Assembly: GCA_007131435.1 (NCBI GenBank)
Contig: SLQM01000065.1
Coordinates: 1 to 12,122, forward strand
Length of the DNA stretch: 12,122 bases
Source of the DNA: Syntrophomonadaceae bacterium
Lineage (GTDB): Bacteria > Bacillota > Dethiobacteria > DTU022
Direction of reading: 5' to 3'
The translations under genes were made by a program, and so were the position numbers. The stretch's first letter is position 1, and the number at the start of each line of letters is the position of its first letter. This document shows, in pieces, positions 1-7,202 of the stretch. Under the pieces are notes generated by a model. That model was not told where the DNA came from. It worked only from the letters and a program-made list of their open reading frames with translations, and did not search any database.

Positions 1-59
1 AAATCGTTAACTTTAGAACTTTTAATCGGGTTTTATATGCTTGAAAAGCCTCTACTTGA

Positions 60-104
60 ACCGGGGTGAGTATGAAAAAACCCTGCCCTGCCTAAACCCC
101 CGGT
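60..104. repeat. Inverted repeat 1 of the leader (7-bp arms)
   Basis: The arms ACCGGGG (60-66) and CCCCGGT (98-104) are perfect reverse complements, separated by a 31-base loop that contains CCCTGCCCTGCC. No T-run follows on either strand, so it does not look like an intrinsic terminator. It is the first of three inverted repeats in a row in the gene-free stretch 1-336. On its own, with such a long loop, it is weak. Confidence 0.35.
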
Positions 105-112
105 CAATAACT

Positions 113-162
113 ATGGCAAATCCCTGGTTCTAACAAAATTAATGGTAGAACCGCTTTGCCAT
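113..162. repeat. Inverted repeat 2 of the leader (8-bp + 7-bp arms)
   Basis: The outer arms ATGGCAAA (113-120) and TTTGCCAT (155-162) are perfect. So are the inner arms GGTTCTA (126-132) and TAGAACC (146-152), which are separated by a small asymmetric internal loop (5 versus 2 bases). The apical loop is 13 bases, A/T-rich. Fifteen base pairs in two nested blocks are unlikely by chance. An A-run follows on the plus strand, not a T-run, so a rho-independent terminator is not supported. It could be an RNA structure, a protein-binding site, or a remnant of a small palindromic element. Confidence 0.6.
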
Positions 163-188
163 CTAAAAAAATAGATTCTCATTATTAC

Positions 189-223
189 AGTTCCAAATGG
201 ATCTGAAAGGTTAGTTTGGAACT
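189..223. repeat. Inverted repeat 3 of the leader (9-bp arms)
   Basis: AGTTCCAAA (189-197) and TTTGGAACT (215-223) are perfect 9-bp arms around a 17-base loop. As with inverted repeat 2, the right arm is followed by a run of seven A residues. It lies upstream of the predicted promoter of the M16 gene pair. It would therefore belong to an upstream transcript or act as DNA rather than being part of that operon's own leader. Confidence 0.5.
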
Positions 224-270
224 AAAAAAAGTTTTCATTTGCGGAATGCCTGAAGTCTCCTGCCAGGTTG

Positions 271-299
271 TTGTCATGGAGAGAGTTAATTGTTATTAT
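271..299 (+). promoter_or_regulatory. Sigma-A-type promoter for the ymfF-ymfH pair
   Basis: A -35 box TTGTCA (271-276) and a -10 box TATTAT (294-299) are separated by exactly 17 bases; each box differs from consensus at one position. Transcription would begin near 306. A strong ribosome binding site (GGGAGG, 324-329) follows closely before the TTG start at 337. A second TATAAT hexamer at 311-316 has no good -35 at standard distance. The rest of 1-336 holds the three inverted repeats and no gene I can support. Confidence 0.55.
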
Positions 300-336
300 T
301 TCTACAGTATTATAATTATACCTGGGAGGTTTAATC

Positions 337-1626
337 TTGCACAAAGACTATACCAGCTACAACCTGGACAATGGAGTCAGGCTTATATTTATGCCGACCG
401 ATAAATTCAAAACCATATCTATCGGTTTGTTTCTGCACCAGGAGTTGATGCCCGAACTAGCCGCAAAGAATGCACTGCTTCCTTCAGTGCTGGAACAGGG
501 ATGCAAAACTTACCCCGATTTCCTTTCCCTGCAGAGAAAATTGGAAAGCTTATACGGTGCACAGCTTGGAACGGATATTATAAAAAGCGGTGAGCGCCAT
601 ATAATGGCTTTTACCCTTGAGACAGCCCATGATCGATTTTTGGGAGAGGAAACAGATTTACTAAATGAAGGCATGGCCATACTTAGTTCAGTTGTGACAG
701 ATCCACTGATCGAAGAAAAAGCATTTCATGAAGACTATGTGAGGCAGGAAAAGAGCCAGATGATCAAAGATATAAAGGCCATGTTAAATGATAAAATCAC
801 CTACGCTCTTGAGCGCTGCCTTGCACTGATGTGCGCGGAAGAGAAGTACGGAGTTTTTAAGCTTGGCAAAATCGAAGACTACGAGAATATAAGCCCGGCT
901 GAGCTTTATGAGTATTATAACCAGGTTTTTTCCAGTAATCCACTTGATCTTTATATAGTTGGGGACCTTGATCAACAGCGGGTTATAGAAGCCGCAGAAT
1001 CAGCATTTCAGTTTAAGCGCTCCGGGGCTTTAAAAATCCTGGAAGAATCAGACATTATGCGCCCTGTAAAAGAAGTTCGCTACTATGAGGAAACAATGAC
1101 TGTTAACCAGTCTAAGCTGGTTCTCGGTTACAGGACATACACCGGATTTAAAGATAACTTATACTGTCCGCTGCTTGTTTACAGCGGGGTGCTTGGCGGA
1201 TTCCCGCATTCCAAATTATTTATGAAAGTCAGGGAAGAAGCAGGTTTAGCTTACTACATTCATTCAAGGCTTGAGCAGCACAAGGGTTTAATGGTCATTT
1301 CAGCCGGGATTAATTATGAAGATAAGGATAAGGCCTGTGAGATTATTGACAGGCAGCTGCTGGATTTAAAAGAAGGTAAGATTAGCGACACAGAGCTTTA
1401 CAATACAAAGAGAGGTTTAATTAACCAGCTTCGTTCTCGCCAGGACAGCCCTAACCAACTCATCTCTTTTCATCTCGATGGGCAGATTGGCGGTAGGACA
1501 TATACAATGGACGAAATAGCTGAAGGTATTGAAGCGGTTGGACGTGATGATATTATGAAAGTGGCTGAAAGAATAAAAGCGGATACTGTTTTTTTACTGA
1601 AGCCAAAGGCAGAGGGAGAGATATAA
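337..1626 (+). CDS. ymfF: M16 peptidase-like protein YmfF (EF-P 5-aminopentanol modification-associated), metal site absent
   Basis: A 429-residue member of the M16 (insulinase/pitrilysin) fold family, matching the YmfF (also written YfmF) branch in length and pattern. The N-terminal stretch has the branch's TDKFKT motif (21-26) and LYGAQLG (72-78). Where active M16 enzymes carry the zinc motif HxxEH, this protein reads roughly SVLEQ (50-54), so both histidines are missing and it should not be catalytic alone. By analogy with two-subunit M16 proteases it probably pairs with the neighbouring YmfH, which has the metal site. The TTG start at 337 is chosen because GGGAGG (324-329) lies 7 bases upstream. 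The stop directly abuts the ymfH ATG, so the two are certainly one transcript and probably translationally coupled. The EF-P link comes from the family name used for Bacillus homologues; the molecular role is not established. The cytoplasmic location is inferred from the lack of a signal peptide. Confidence 0.85.
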   Translation: MHKDYTSYNLDNGVRLIFMPTDKFKTISIGLFLHQELMPELAAKNALLPSVLEQGCKTYPDFLSLQRKLESLYGAQLGTDIIKSGERHIMAFTLETAHDRFLGEETDLLNEGMAILSSVVTDPLIEEKAFHEDYVRQEKSQMIKDIKAMLNDKITYALERCLALMCAEEKYGVFKLGKIEDYENISPAELYEYYNQVFSSNPLDLYIVGDLDQQRVIEAAESAFQFKRSGALKILEESDIMRPVKEVRYYEETMTVNQSKLVLGYRTYTGFKDNLYCPLLVYSGVLGGFPHSKLFMKVREEAGLAYYIHSRLEQHKGLMVISAGINYEDKDKACEIIDRQLLDLKEGKISDTELYNTKRGLINQLRSRQDSPNQLISFHLDGQIGGRTYTMDEIAEGIEAVGRDDIMKVAERIKADTVFLLKPKAEGEI

Positions 1627-2934
1627 ATGGCAGATAACTGCAGGCTAATTGAAAACAGGGAACTTCAGGAGTCCCTTTATCATTACAGGATCAGCCCGGG
1701 AATGGATCTCTATGTTTTGCCCAGGCCGGGGTACCAAAAAAAATATGCAGTATTTTCTACCCGCTTCGGTTCCATTGACAACTGTTTCAGGGTTGAACCG
1801 GAGAAGGACTTGACAATTCTTCCCGATGGCGTGGCTCATTTTTTGGAACATAAACTTTTTGAAGATGAACAGGGAAATGTTTTTGATCGCTTTGCCGCCC
1901 TGGGGGCTTCGGCCAATGCTTATACTTCATTTACCCAGACTGCGTACCTTTTCTCCTGTACAGCAAATTTTGAGCAAAACTTAACGCAGTTAATGGATTT
2001 CGTGCAGGATCCTTACTTCACCGATCAAACAGTTCAGAAAGAACAGGGTATCATAGGTCAGGAAATTAAAATGTATGAAGACCATCCTCACTGGCAGGTC
2101 TTTTTCAACCTGCTGGCCGGTTTATACTGCGAGCATCCTGTCCGTAACGATATCGCTGGGACAGTTGAAAGCATTTCGAAAATTACTCCAGATTTACTTC
2201 ACCGCTGTTACAATACCTTTTATCATCCCAGTAACATGGCTCTTTTTATTATAGGAGATATAAATCCTGATGATGTAGGCAGCCAGGTTGAAGATAACAT
2301 GGCTGACCGCAACTACAAGCCTCTTGGCACTATAGTGCGCAGTTACCCGGATGAACCGGACATGATCAACCAGGAAAGAACAGTCCAGGAACTGGTAGTT
2401 TCAGAACCTATAATCTATGTTGGTTTTAAAGATATGGTTGTAGGTAAATTGCAGGGTAGAGATTTGATGCGCAGGGAAATACTGATGGAGCTGCTCCTGG
2501 ATATTCTTTTCGGTTCAAGTGAAGAGCTGTATAACGAGCTTTACAGGGAAGATTTAATCGATGAAAATTTCGGGTCAGAATATACAGCCGAAATCAACTA
2601 TGGCTATAGTATGATAGGAGGCGAGACATCAGATCCCGAAAAGCTTTACAGGCGGATCATGGCTGCCATTTCCCAGGTGAGAAAGACAGGAATCAGTAAA
2701 GAACAGTTTGAACGACACCGTCGCAAGGTGCTGGGCGGATATATCAGGAGGTTTAATTCCCTTGAGTTTATCGCCAATAATTTTTTAGCGTACCGCTTCA
2801 GGGGTACAGACCTGTTTCAGCTTCCTTCAGTACTACATGAAACCAACAGGGAAGAGGCAATGGCGCTAATCGATGAAAACCTGGATCCGGCCAGGCATGC
2901 AGTATCAATTATCATGCCGGACAGTAATTTTTAG
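1627..2934 (+). CDS. ymfH: M16 family metallopeptidase YmfH (EF-P 5-aminopentanol modification-associated)
   Basis: A 435-residue M16 protein with an intact zinc-binding motif HFLEH at 71-75 (H71, E74, H75). The downstream pair of glutamates E139 and E146 is seven apart, as expected for the third ligand and the accessory acidic residue of pitrilysin-type enzymes. NAYTS (97-101) is a typical M16 substrate-contact segment. The C-terminal half is the usual inactive M16 domain. No signal peptide is seen, so it is cytoplasmic. It begins at the base after the ymfF stop codon, supporting a stoichiometric YmfF-YmfH heterodimer in which only YmfH has a metal site. Bacillus homologues carry the EF-P modification-associated name; the true substrate is unknown. 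The SDR gene ymfI, which often accompanies the pair, does not follow here. Confidence 0.87.
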   Translation: MADNCRLIENRELQESLYHYRISPGMDLYVLPRPGYQKKYAVFSTRFGSIDNCFRVEPEKDLTILPDGVAHFLEHKLFEDEQGNVFDRFAALGASANAYTSFTQTAYLFSCTANFEQNLTQLMDFVQDPYFTDQTVQKEQGIIGQEIKMYEDHPHWQVFFNLLAGLYCEHPVRNDIAGTVESISKITPDLLHRCYNTFYHPSNMALFIIGDINPDDVGSQVEDNMADRNYKPLGTIVRSYPDEPDMINQERTVQELVVSEPIIYVGFKDMVVGKLQGRDLMRREILMELLLDILFGSSEELYNELYREDLIDENFGSEYTAEINYGYSMIGGETSDPEKLYRRIMAAISQVRKTGISKEQFERHRRKVLGGYIRRFNSLEFIANNFLAYRFRGTDLFQLPSVLHETNREEAMALIDENLDPARHAVSIIMPDSNF

Positions 2935-2957
2935 CATACTTTAAGTTTTTTGAGCCC

Positions 2958-2986
2958 TTGCATTTTTACCAGGTTCGGTTTAAGAT
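2958..2986 (+). promoter_or_regulatory. Candidate promoter for the aminotransferase-reductase gene
   Basis: TTGCAT (2958-2963) and TAAGAT (2981-2986) are separated by 17 bases. The -35 is poor (three matches) and the -10 fair (four matches). The predicted start point falls at about 2993, inside the left arm of the large palindrome. Support is moderate to weak, because read-through from ymfH is also possible. Confidence 0.3.
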
Positions 2987-2990
2987 ATAA

Positions 2991-3024
2991 CCTATACTGT
3001 GCACATAAATGTGCACAGTATAGG
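2991..3024. repeat. 15-bp perfect palindrome with TAAA loop before the aminotransferase gene
   Basis: CCTATACTGTGCACA (2991-3005) and its exact reverse complement (3010-3024) flank a four-base TAAA loop. Each arm contains the self-complementary octamer TGTGCACA (2998-3005 and 3010-3017). A second pair, GGTTCGG (2972-2978) and CCGAACC (3032-3038), encloses the palindrome and ends at the base before the ATG at 3039. The ribosome binding site GGGAGG (3026-3031) therefore lies in the unpaired right side between the two stems. No T-run follows, so it is not a terminator. It could be a repressor operator at the transcription start or an RNA structure controlling translation. Confidence 0.8.
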
Positions 3025-3038
3025 TGGGAGGCCGAACC

Positions 3039-5672
3039 ATGAATAATAATTTTACACGTTATGTTAACCCCCATTTGGGAGAAATGCTGGAAAGCATTAA
3101 GCTTGACCAGGAATATATTAAGGGTGATGGTTGTTACTTACATGACAGTAAAGGTAACCGCTACCTTGATTGTATAGCTGCTTATGGCGCTCTGCCTTTT
3201 GGACATAATCCCCAGGCTATATGGGATGCAATTAATAACTTCAGGGAATCGGGAGAGCCAAGTTTTATTCAGCCTTCAGCCCTGGAAGCTGCCGGAGAGC
3301 TGGCGCGAAAACTGATTGAAATAGCCCCCGAAGGACTGGAGCAGGTTGTTTTTGCCAATAGCGGGACGGAAGCTGTAGAAGCAGCTATTAAGCTTTGCAG
3401 GTCTGCAACAGGGCGGCAAGGAATACTTGCTACCCATAACAGTTTTCATGGAAAAACTTTCGGAGCGCTTTCTGCGACCGGTAATCCTGCTTACCAGGAT
3501 GTTTTTTGTGCACCAGCAGAAGACTTTAACCATATCCCTTTCGGAGATTTAGATGCTCTTGAAAAGGAGCTTTTAGCAAGGGCTGATTATTATGCTGCAT
3601 TTATCATCGAACCGATCCAGGGCGAAGGTGGTATTGTAGAGCCTCCTAGTGGTTACCTGTCCGGGGTAAAAGAGATCTGCAGCAGGCATAAAGTACTCCT
3701 TGTTTTTGATGAAGTCCAGACCGGCCTTGGCCGTACCGGCATAATGTTCGCCTGCGAAAAAGATAATATATCACCCGATGTTATGGTCCTGGCTAAAGCC
3801 CTGGGCGGGGGAATTATGCCCATTGGCGCCTGCCTGAGCACTGCAAATGCGTATACCGAAGATTTTGGTTTAAAACATTCATCGACTTTTGCCGGTAATT
3901 CACTGGCCTGCCGGGTAGGAATAAAAGTTATAGAAGAGCTAACAAGCAATAACCGGTTTTTATTAAAGCAGGTCAAGGCCAGGGGTAAGATCTTAAAAGA
4001 AGGGCTGCTTGAACTTCAGGCTAAATATCCCACTTTAGTTAAGAATGTTCGAGGCCGCGGCTTAATGCTCGGGTTGGAATTTTATATAGATCGCGATCAT
4101 TTTCCGGGTAGCTTATTGGGCGTGATGGCTGAACAGGAACTACTGACACCGGCAATCTCATCATATCTTCTGAATGTAGAGAAGGTAAGGGTAGCGCCTA
4201 CTTTAAACGGTAATGCAGTTATCCGCATTGAACCTCCCCTGGTAATCAGCGATGACCAGTGCAGGCAGGCTTTATCGGGGATAGACTCAATGCTTTCTGT
4301 TTTGAACGAAGGAAGCACCGCCCGCTTTTTATCCTATCTCGTTCGAAATGATGTTGAAGGAGGTTTTAAGAAATTTACACCATACCCTGCTGTAAATATT
4401 AAACCTTCTGATGATTCGGGAGAAGGACGTTTTGCTTTCCTCATCCATGCCCTCGATTTAAAGAGCTATCACCAGTTTGACAACAGCCTGTTATCTTTCA
4501 GTGAGCAGGAGCTGGAAGAGTTGACGGGAAGGTTCGGCGGTTTGATAGAGCCCTTTGTGGCTGGAAAAACCAGGATTAGCTCTGCTGCCGGTAAAATTGC
4601 TTACGGCGAATTTATTGCTTTGCCCAGGACAACTGACGAGTTTTTACAGATGTCACGCAAACAGTCATTAGATGAGCTAAAGGCAGCAGTATCCCTGGCC
4701 CGTGAAAGAGGCGCAAAAATAGTTGGCCTTGGGGCATTTACGGCAGTAGCTTCAATGGGCGGATTATACTTGAAGAATGAAGGAGTACCAATTACAACTG
4801 GTAACAGCTATACCGTAGTTTCGGCAGTAGACGCTGTAAATACTGCTACAGAAAAGCTGCAAATTGACCGGTCTGATGTTACAGCTGCAATTGTCGGGGC
4901 TGCCGGTTCAATCGGCAGGGGCATTTCCCTGCTGCTTTCGGAAACAGTTCCGCGCTTGATCCTGATTGGCAATCCCAACAACCAGACATCCAGCGACAGG
5001 CTCCATCTTGTTGCTGCCGAGATTTACCGCTACCAGTCAGCGCTGTTAAAACAGGGTAGAACCTTGAAGCCGGGAAGCATGGGCTATTTGCTGCAGGATT
5101 GTCATGAGCTTCCAGGGCCTGATGCTTCAATGGACGACTTTGAAGCTTTTGTGGACGGGGAAGGGAGGAAAAAGGGCCTGATAGAATTTTCTACCGACAT
5201 AGACGCAGTTTTAGCCAGGGCTGACTTGGTGATCAGCGCCACCAGCGCAACAGAAAAAGTTATTCATGCCGGAAACCTGAAAACAGGGGCCATAGTTTGT
5301 GACATTTCCCGCCCGGCTAATGTTAGTGAAGAGGTTGACCATGCCCGCCCGGATGTCCTGGTAATTGATGGCGGTGTGGTTGAAGTGCCCGGTCTTCCAT
5401 CCCTGGGCTGGGATTTTGGTTTTGAAGAAGGGTTGGCTTATGCCTGCATGGCTGAAACAATGATGCTTGCCCTGGAAAAACAATATAAGCACTACAGCCT
5501 TGGTTCATCCGGCGTTAACCTTGAATCTATTCTGCGCACGCGTTACCTGGCCGATGAGCATGGTTTTAAGCTGGCAAATTTCCGCAGTTTTAACCGCCCC
5601 CTGAGCGAAGATAGCTGGGAAACCCTGCTTAAAACTCGCCGGGAATTGGCAGGACAGCAAAAATTGTGTTAG
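3039..5672 (+). CDS. Bifunctional fusion: class III PLP aminotransferase + AAR-like acyl thioester reductase
   Basis: An 877-residue protein. I chose the ATG at 3039 (GGGAGG 7 bases upstream) over an in-frame GTG at 3024 that lies inside the palindrome. Residues 1-425 are a class III aminotransferase: SGTEA (108-112), the PLP-contacting aspartate in FDEVQTG (D224), and the Schiff-base lysine in LAKALGGG (K253). Residues 426-500 are a linker I do not recognise. Residues 505-877 resemble cyanobacterial long-chain acyl-ACP reductase in order: a GLGAFT segment (563-568), ITTGNSYT (585-592), a dinucleotide-binding GAAGSIGRG (620-628), IDGGVVE (776-782), and YACMAE (801-806). C803 of that last motif aligns with the acyl-accepting cysteine of AAR (C294 in the Synechococcus enzyme, as I recall it). 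Inferred reaction: acyl-ACP or acyl-CoA to enzyme thioester, to aldehyde with NAD(P)H, then transamination to a primary amine. The substrate is unknown. proS follows after 37 bases. Confidence 0.82.
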   Translation: MNNNFTRYVNPHLGEMLESIKLDQEYIKGDGCYLHDSKGNRYLDCIAAYGALPFGHNPQAIWDAINNFRESGEPSFIQPSALEAAGELARKLIEIAPEGLEQVVFANSGTEAVEAAIKLCRSATGRQGILATHNSFHGKTFGALSATGNPAYQDVFCAPAEDFNHIPFGDLDALEKELLARADYYAAFIIEPIQGEGGIVEPPSGYLSGVKEICSRHKVLLVFDEVQTGLGRTGIMFACEKDNISPDVMVLAKALGGGIMPIGACLSTANAYTEDFGLKHSSTFAGNSLACRVGIKVIEELTSNNRFLLKQVKARGKILKEGLLELQAKYPTLVKNVRGRGLMLGLEFYIDRDHFPGSLLGVMAEQELLTPAISSYLLNVEKVRVAPTLNGNAVIRIEPPLVISDDQCRQALSGIDSMLSVLNEGSTARFLSYLVRNDVEGGFKKFTPYPAVNIKPSDDSGEGRFAFLIHALDLKSYHQFDNSLLSFSEQELEELTGRFGGLIEPFVAGKTRISSAAGKIAYGEFIALPRTTDEFLQMSRKQSLDELKAAVSLARERGAKIVGLGAFTAVASMGGLYLKNEGVPITTGNSYTVVSAVDAVNTATEKLQIDRSDVTAAIVGAAGSIGRGISLLLSETVPRLILIGNPNNQTSSDRLHLVAAEIYRYQSALLKQGRTLKPGSMGYLLQDCHELPGPDASMDDFEAFVDGEGRKKGLIEFSTDIDAVLARADLVISATSATEKVIHAGNLKTGAIVCDISRPANVSEEVDHARPDVLVIDGGVVEVPGLPSLGWDFGFEEGLAYACMAETMMLALEKQYKHYSLGSSGVNLESILRTRYLADEHGFKLANFRSFNRPLSEDSWETLLKTRRELAGQQKLC

Positions 5673-5718
5673 AATAAGCGGGTGAAAAAGTGCGCCAAAG
5701 CCGGAAAGGATGGTAGTA

Positions 5719-7191
5719 GTGGGAAAAAATAGCGGGCAGGTTAAAACAGGACAGGACAAAGAATTTGTTAAAGCAATAACGCCAAAAGATGAAGATTACT
5801 CACAGTGGTATATTGATGTTATCCTGAAGACTAAATTAATGGATTACGCCCCGGTAAAAGGATTTATGGCAATCAGGCCTGAAGGATATGCCCTCTGGGA
5901 AAAGGTCCAGGAGCTGCTCGATAAAAGATTTAAGGATACGGGTCACCAGAATGCATATTTTCCCTTGTTTATCCCGCAGAGCCTTTTACAAAAGGAAGCG
6001 GAGCACGTGGAAGGTTTTGCTCCCGAAGTTGCCTGGGTTACCAAGGGCGGGGGAGAGATTTTAACTGAGCCCCTGGTTGTAAGGCCCACTTCTGAAGCTA
6101 TTATTTGTGATTTTTATTCCCGCTGGGTGCAATCATGGAGAGATTTGCCGGTATTGATTAACCAGTGGTGCAATGTAGTCCGCTGGGAAAGGTCGACCCG
6201 CCCTTTCTTGCGCACTTCTGAGTTTTTATGGCAGGAAGGCCATACCTGCCACCGCACTGAAGAAGAAGCAGAAGAAGAAACTTTAAAAATGCTTGAAGTT
6301 TATCGTGAATTCCTCGAAACAGAGATGGCAATTCCCGTAGTATACGGTAGTAAGACAGAGAGGGAAAAATTTGCAGGCGCTTTACGTACTTATTCCGTAG
6401 AAGCTTTAATGACAGATGGCAGAGCTTTACAGGCTGGCACATCCCACAATCTTGGCCAGCATTTTGCCAGGGTTTTCGATATAAAATTCCTGGACCAGGA
6501 TGACCAGTTGAAATATGTCTGGCAAACTTCGTGGGGAGTTTCGACAAGGATGCTGGGCGCTTTAATCATGGTACACGGAGATGATCGGGGGCTAGTTCTT
6601 CCTCCCCGCATGGCGCCTACCCAGGTGGTTATAGTGCCCATTTTAACCAAAAAAGACCGGGACCGCGTGCTTGATTCTGTAAGTGAGCTGGAAAAAGAGC
6701 TAAGGGAAGTATTAAGGATAAAGCTTGATAACCGTGAAGAATATTCGCCCGGTTGGAAATATAATGAATGGGAAATGAAAGGAATACCGGTGCGGGTTGA
6801 AGTTGGGCCCAGGGATATTGATAAAGGTCATGTAGTTGTAGTGCGCCGGGATAATGGAGAAAAAGAATTTGTAAAACGCGAAAAGCTGGCAGATCGCCTG
6901 CAGCAACTTATGGTAGAGATCCAGGATGACATGTTGAAAAGAGCCCTCGAATTTCGTGAGGCCAATACCCGCAGCGGTTCAGATTACAAGGAGTTTAAAA
7001 AAATTATGGAAGAAAAACGGGGATTGTTTTTAGCCCCCTGGTGCGGTGAAAGCGCCTGCGAAGAAAAAGTTAAAGATGATACTAAAGCCACTATTCGCTG
7101 TATACCATTTGACAAGCAGCCTGAGCACGAAAAATGTATGATTTGTGACAAGAAAGCTACTGAAGCAGTGTATTTTGCGCGAGCCTACTAG
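5719..7191 (+). CDS. proS: Proline--tRNA ligase, archaeal/eukaryotic-like type (ProS type 3)
   Basis: Class II prolyl-tRNA synthetase, which charges tRNA-Pro using ATP in the cytoplasm. Numbering from an upstream in-frame ATG at 5710: the motif 2 region is RWERSTRPFLRTSEF (158-172), PTSE (126-129) is a conserved active-site segment, the anticodon-binding domain covers about 300-405, and the C-terminal zinc domain has C445, C450, C476 and C479. The protein ends in ...FARAY with a terminal tyrosine. The lack of a large editing insertion and the zinc-bearing C-terminus mark the short archaeal-like type found in a minority of bacteria. The start is uncertain: AAAGGA (5705-5710) overlaps the ATG at 5710 but sits 8 bases before the GTG at 5719, which I prefer (490 residues). 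It is downstream of the fusion gene and 11 bases before the cyclo-ligase start, so probably co-transcribed. Confidence 0.95.
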   Translation: MGKNSGQVKTGQDKEFVKAITPKDEDYSQWYIDVILKTKLMDYAPVKGFMAIRPEGYALWEKVQELLDKRFKDTGHQNAYFPLFIPQSLLQKEAEHVEGFAPEVAWVTKGGGEILTEPLVVRPTSEAIICDFYSRWVQSWRDLPVLINQWCNVVRWERSTRPFLRTSEFLWQEGHTCHRTEEEAEEETLKMLEVYREFLETEMAIPVVYGSKTEREKFAGALRTYSVEALMTDGRALQAGTSHNLGQHFARVFDIKFLDQDDQLKYVWQTSWGVSTRMLGALIMVHGDDRGLVLPPRMAPTQVVIVPILTKKDRDRVLDSVSELEKELREVLRIKLDNREEYSPGWKYNEWEMKGIPVRVEVGPRDIDKGHVVVVRRDNGEKEFVKREKLADRLQQLMVEIQDDMLKRALEFREANTRSGSDYKEFKKIMEEKRGLFLAPWCGESACEEKVKDDTKATIRCIPFDKQPEHEKCMICDKKATEAVYFARAY

Positions 7192-7202
7192 GAGTGGCAG
7201 CA

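Noticed and set aside
1..69. Open frame from the window edge ending in TGA at 67-69 (22 codons), perhaps the tail of an upstream gene.
   Set aside because: A 22-codon open stretch is common by chance, the tail matches no family I know, and there is no start or ribosome site to test. It remains possible.
113..162. Rho-independent terminator in the leader.
   Set aside because: The stem is good, but there is no T-run after it on either strand.
216..404. 62-codon open frame with TTG start on the plus strand.
   Set aside because: It spans the predicted ymfF promoter and ribosome site and overlaps the start of ymfF in another frame, with no protein signature.
3024..3038. GTG at 3024 as the start of the aminotransferase-reductase gene.
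   Set aside because: It lies at the end of the palindrome with no ribosome site before it; the ATG at 3039 has GGGAGG at good spacing.
6256..6285. GAAGAAGAA-rich tract in proS as a possible microsatellite.
   Set aside because: It encodes a glutamate-rich helix usual for this ProRS family position and is not a uniform repeat.
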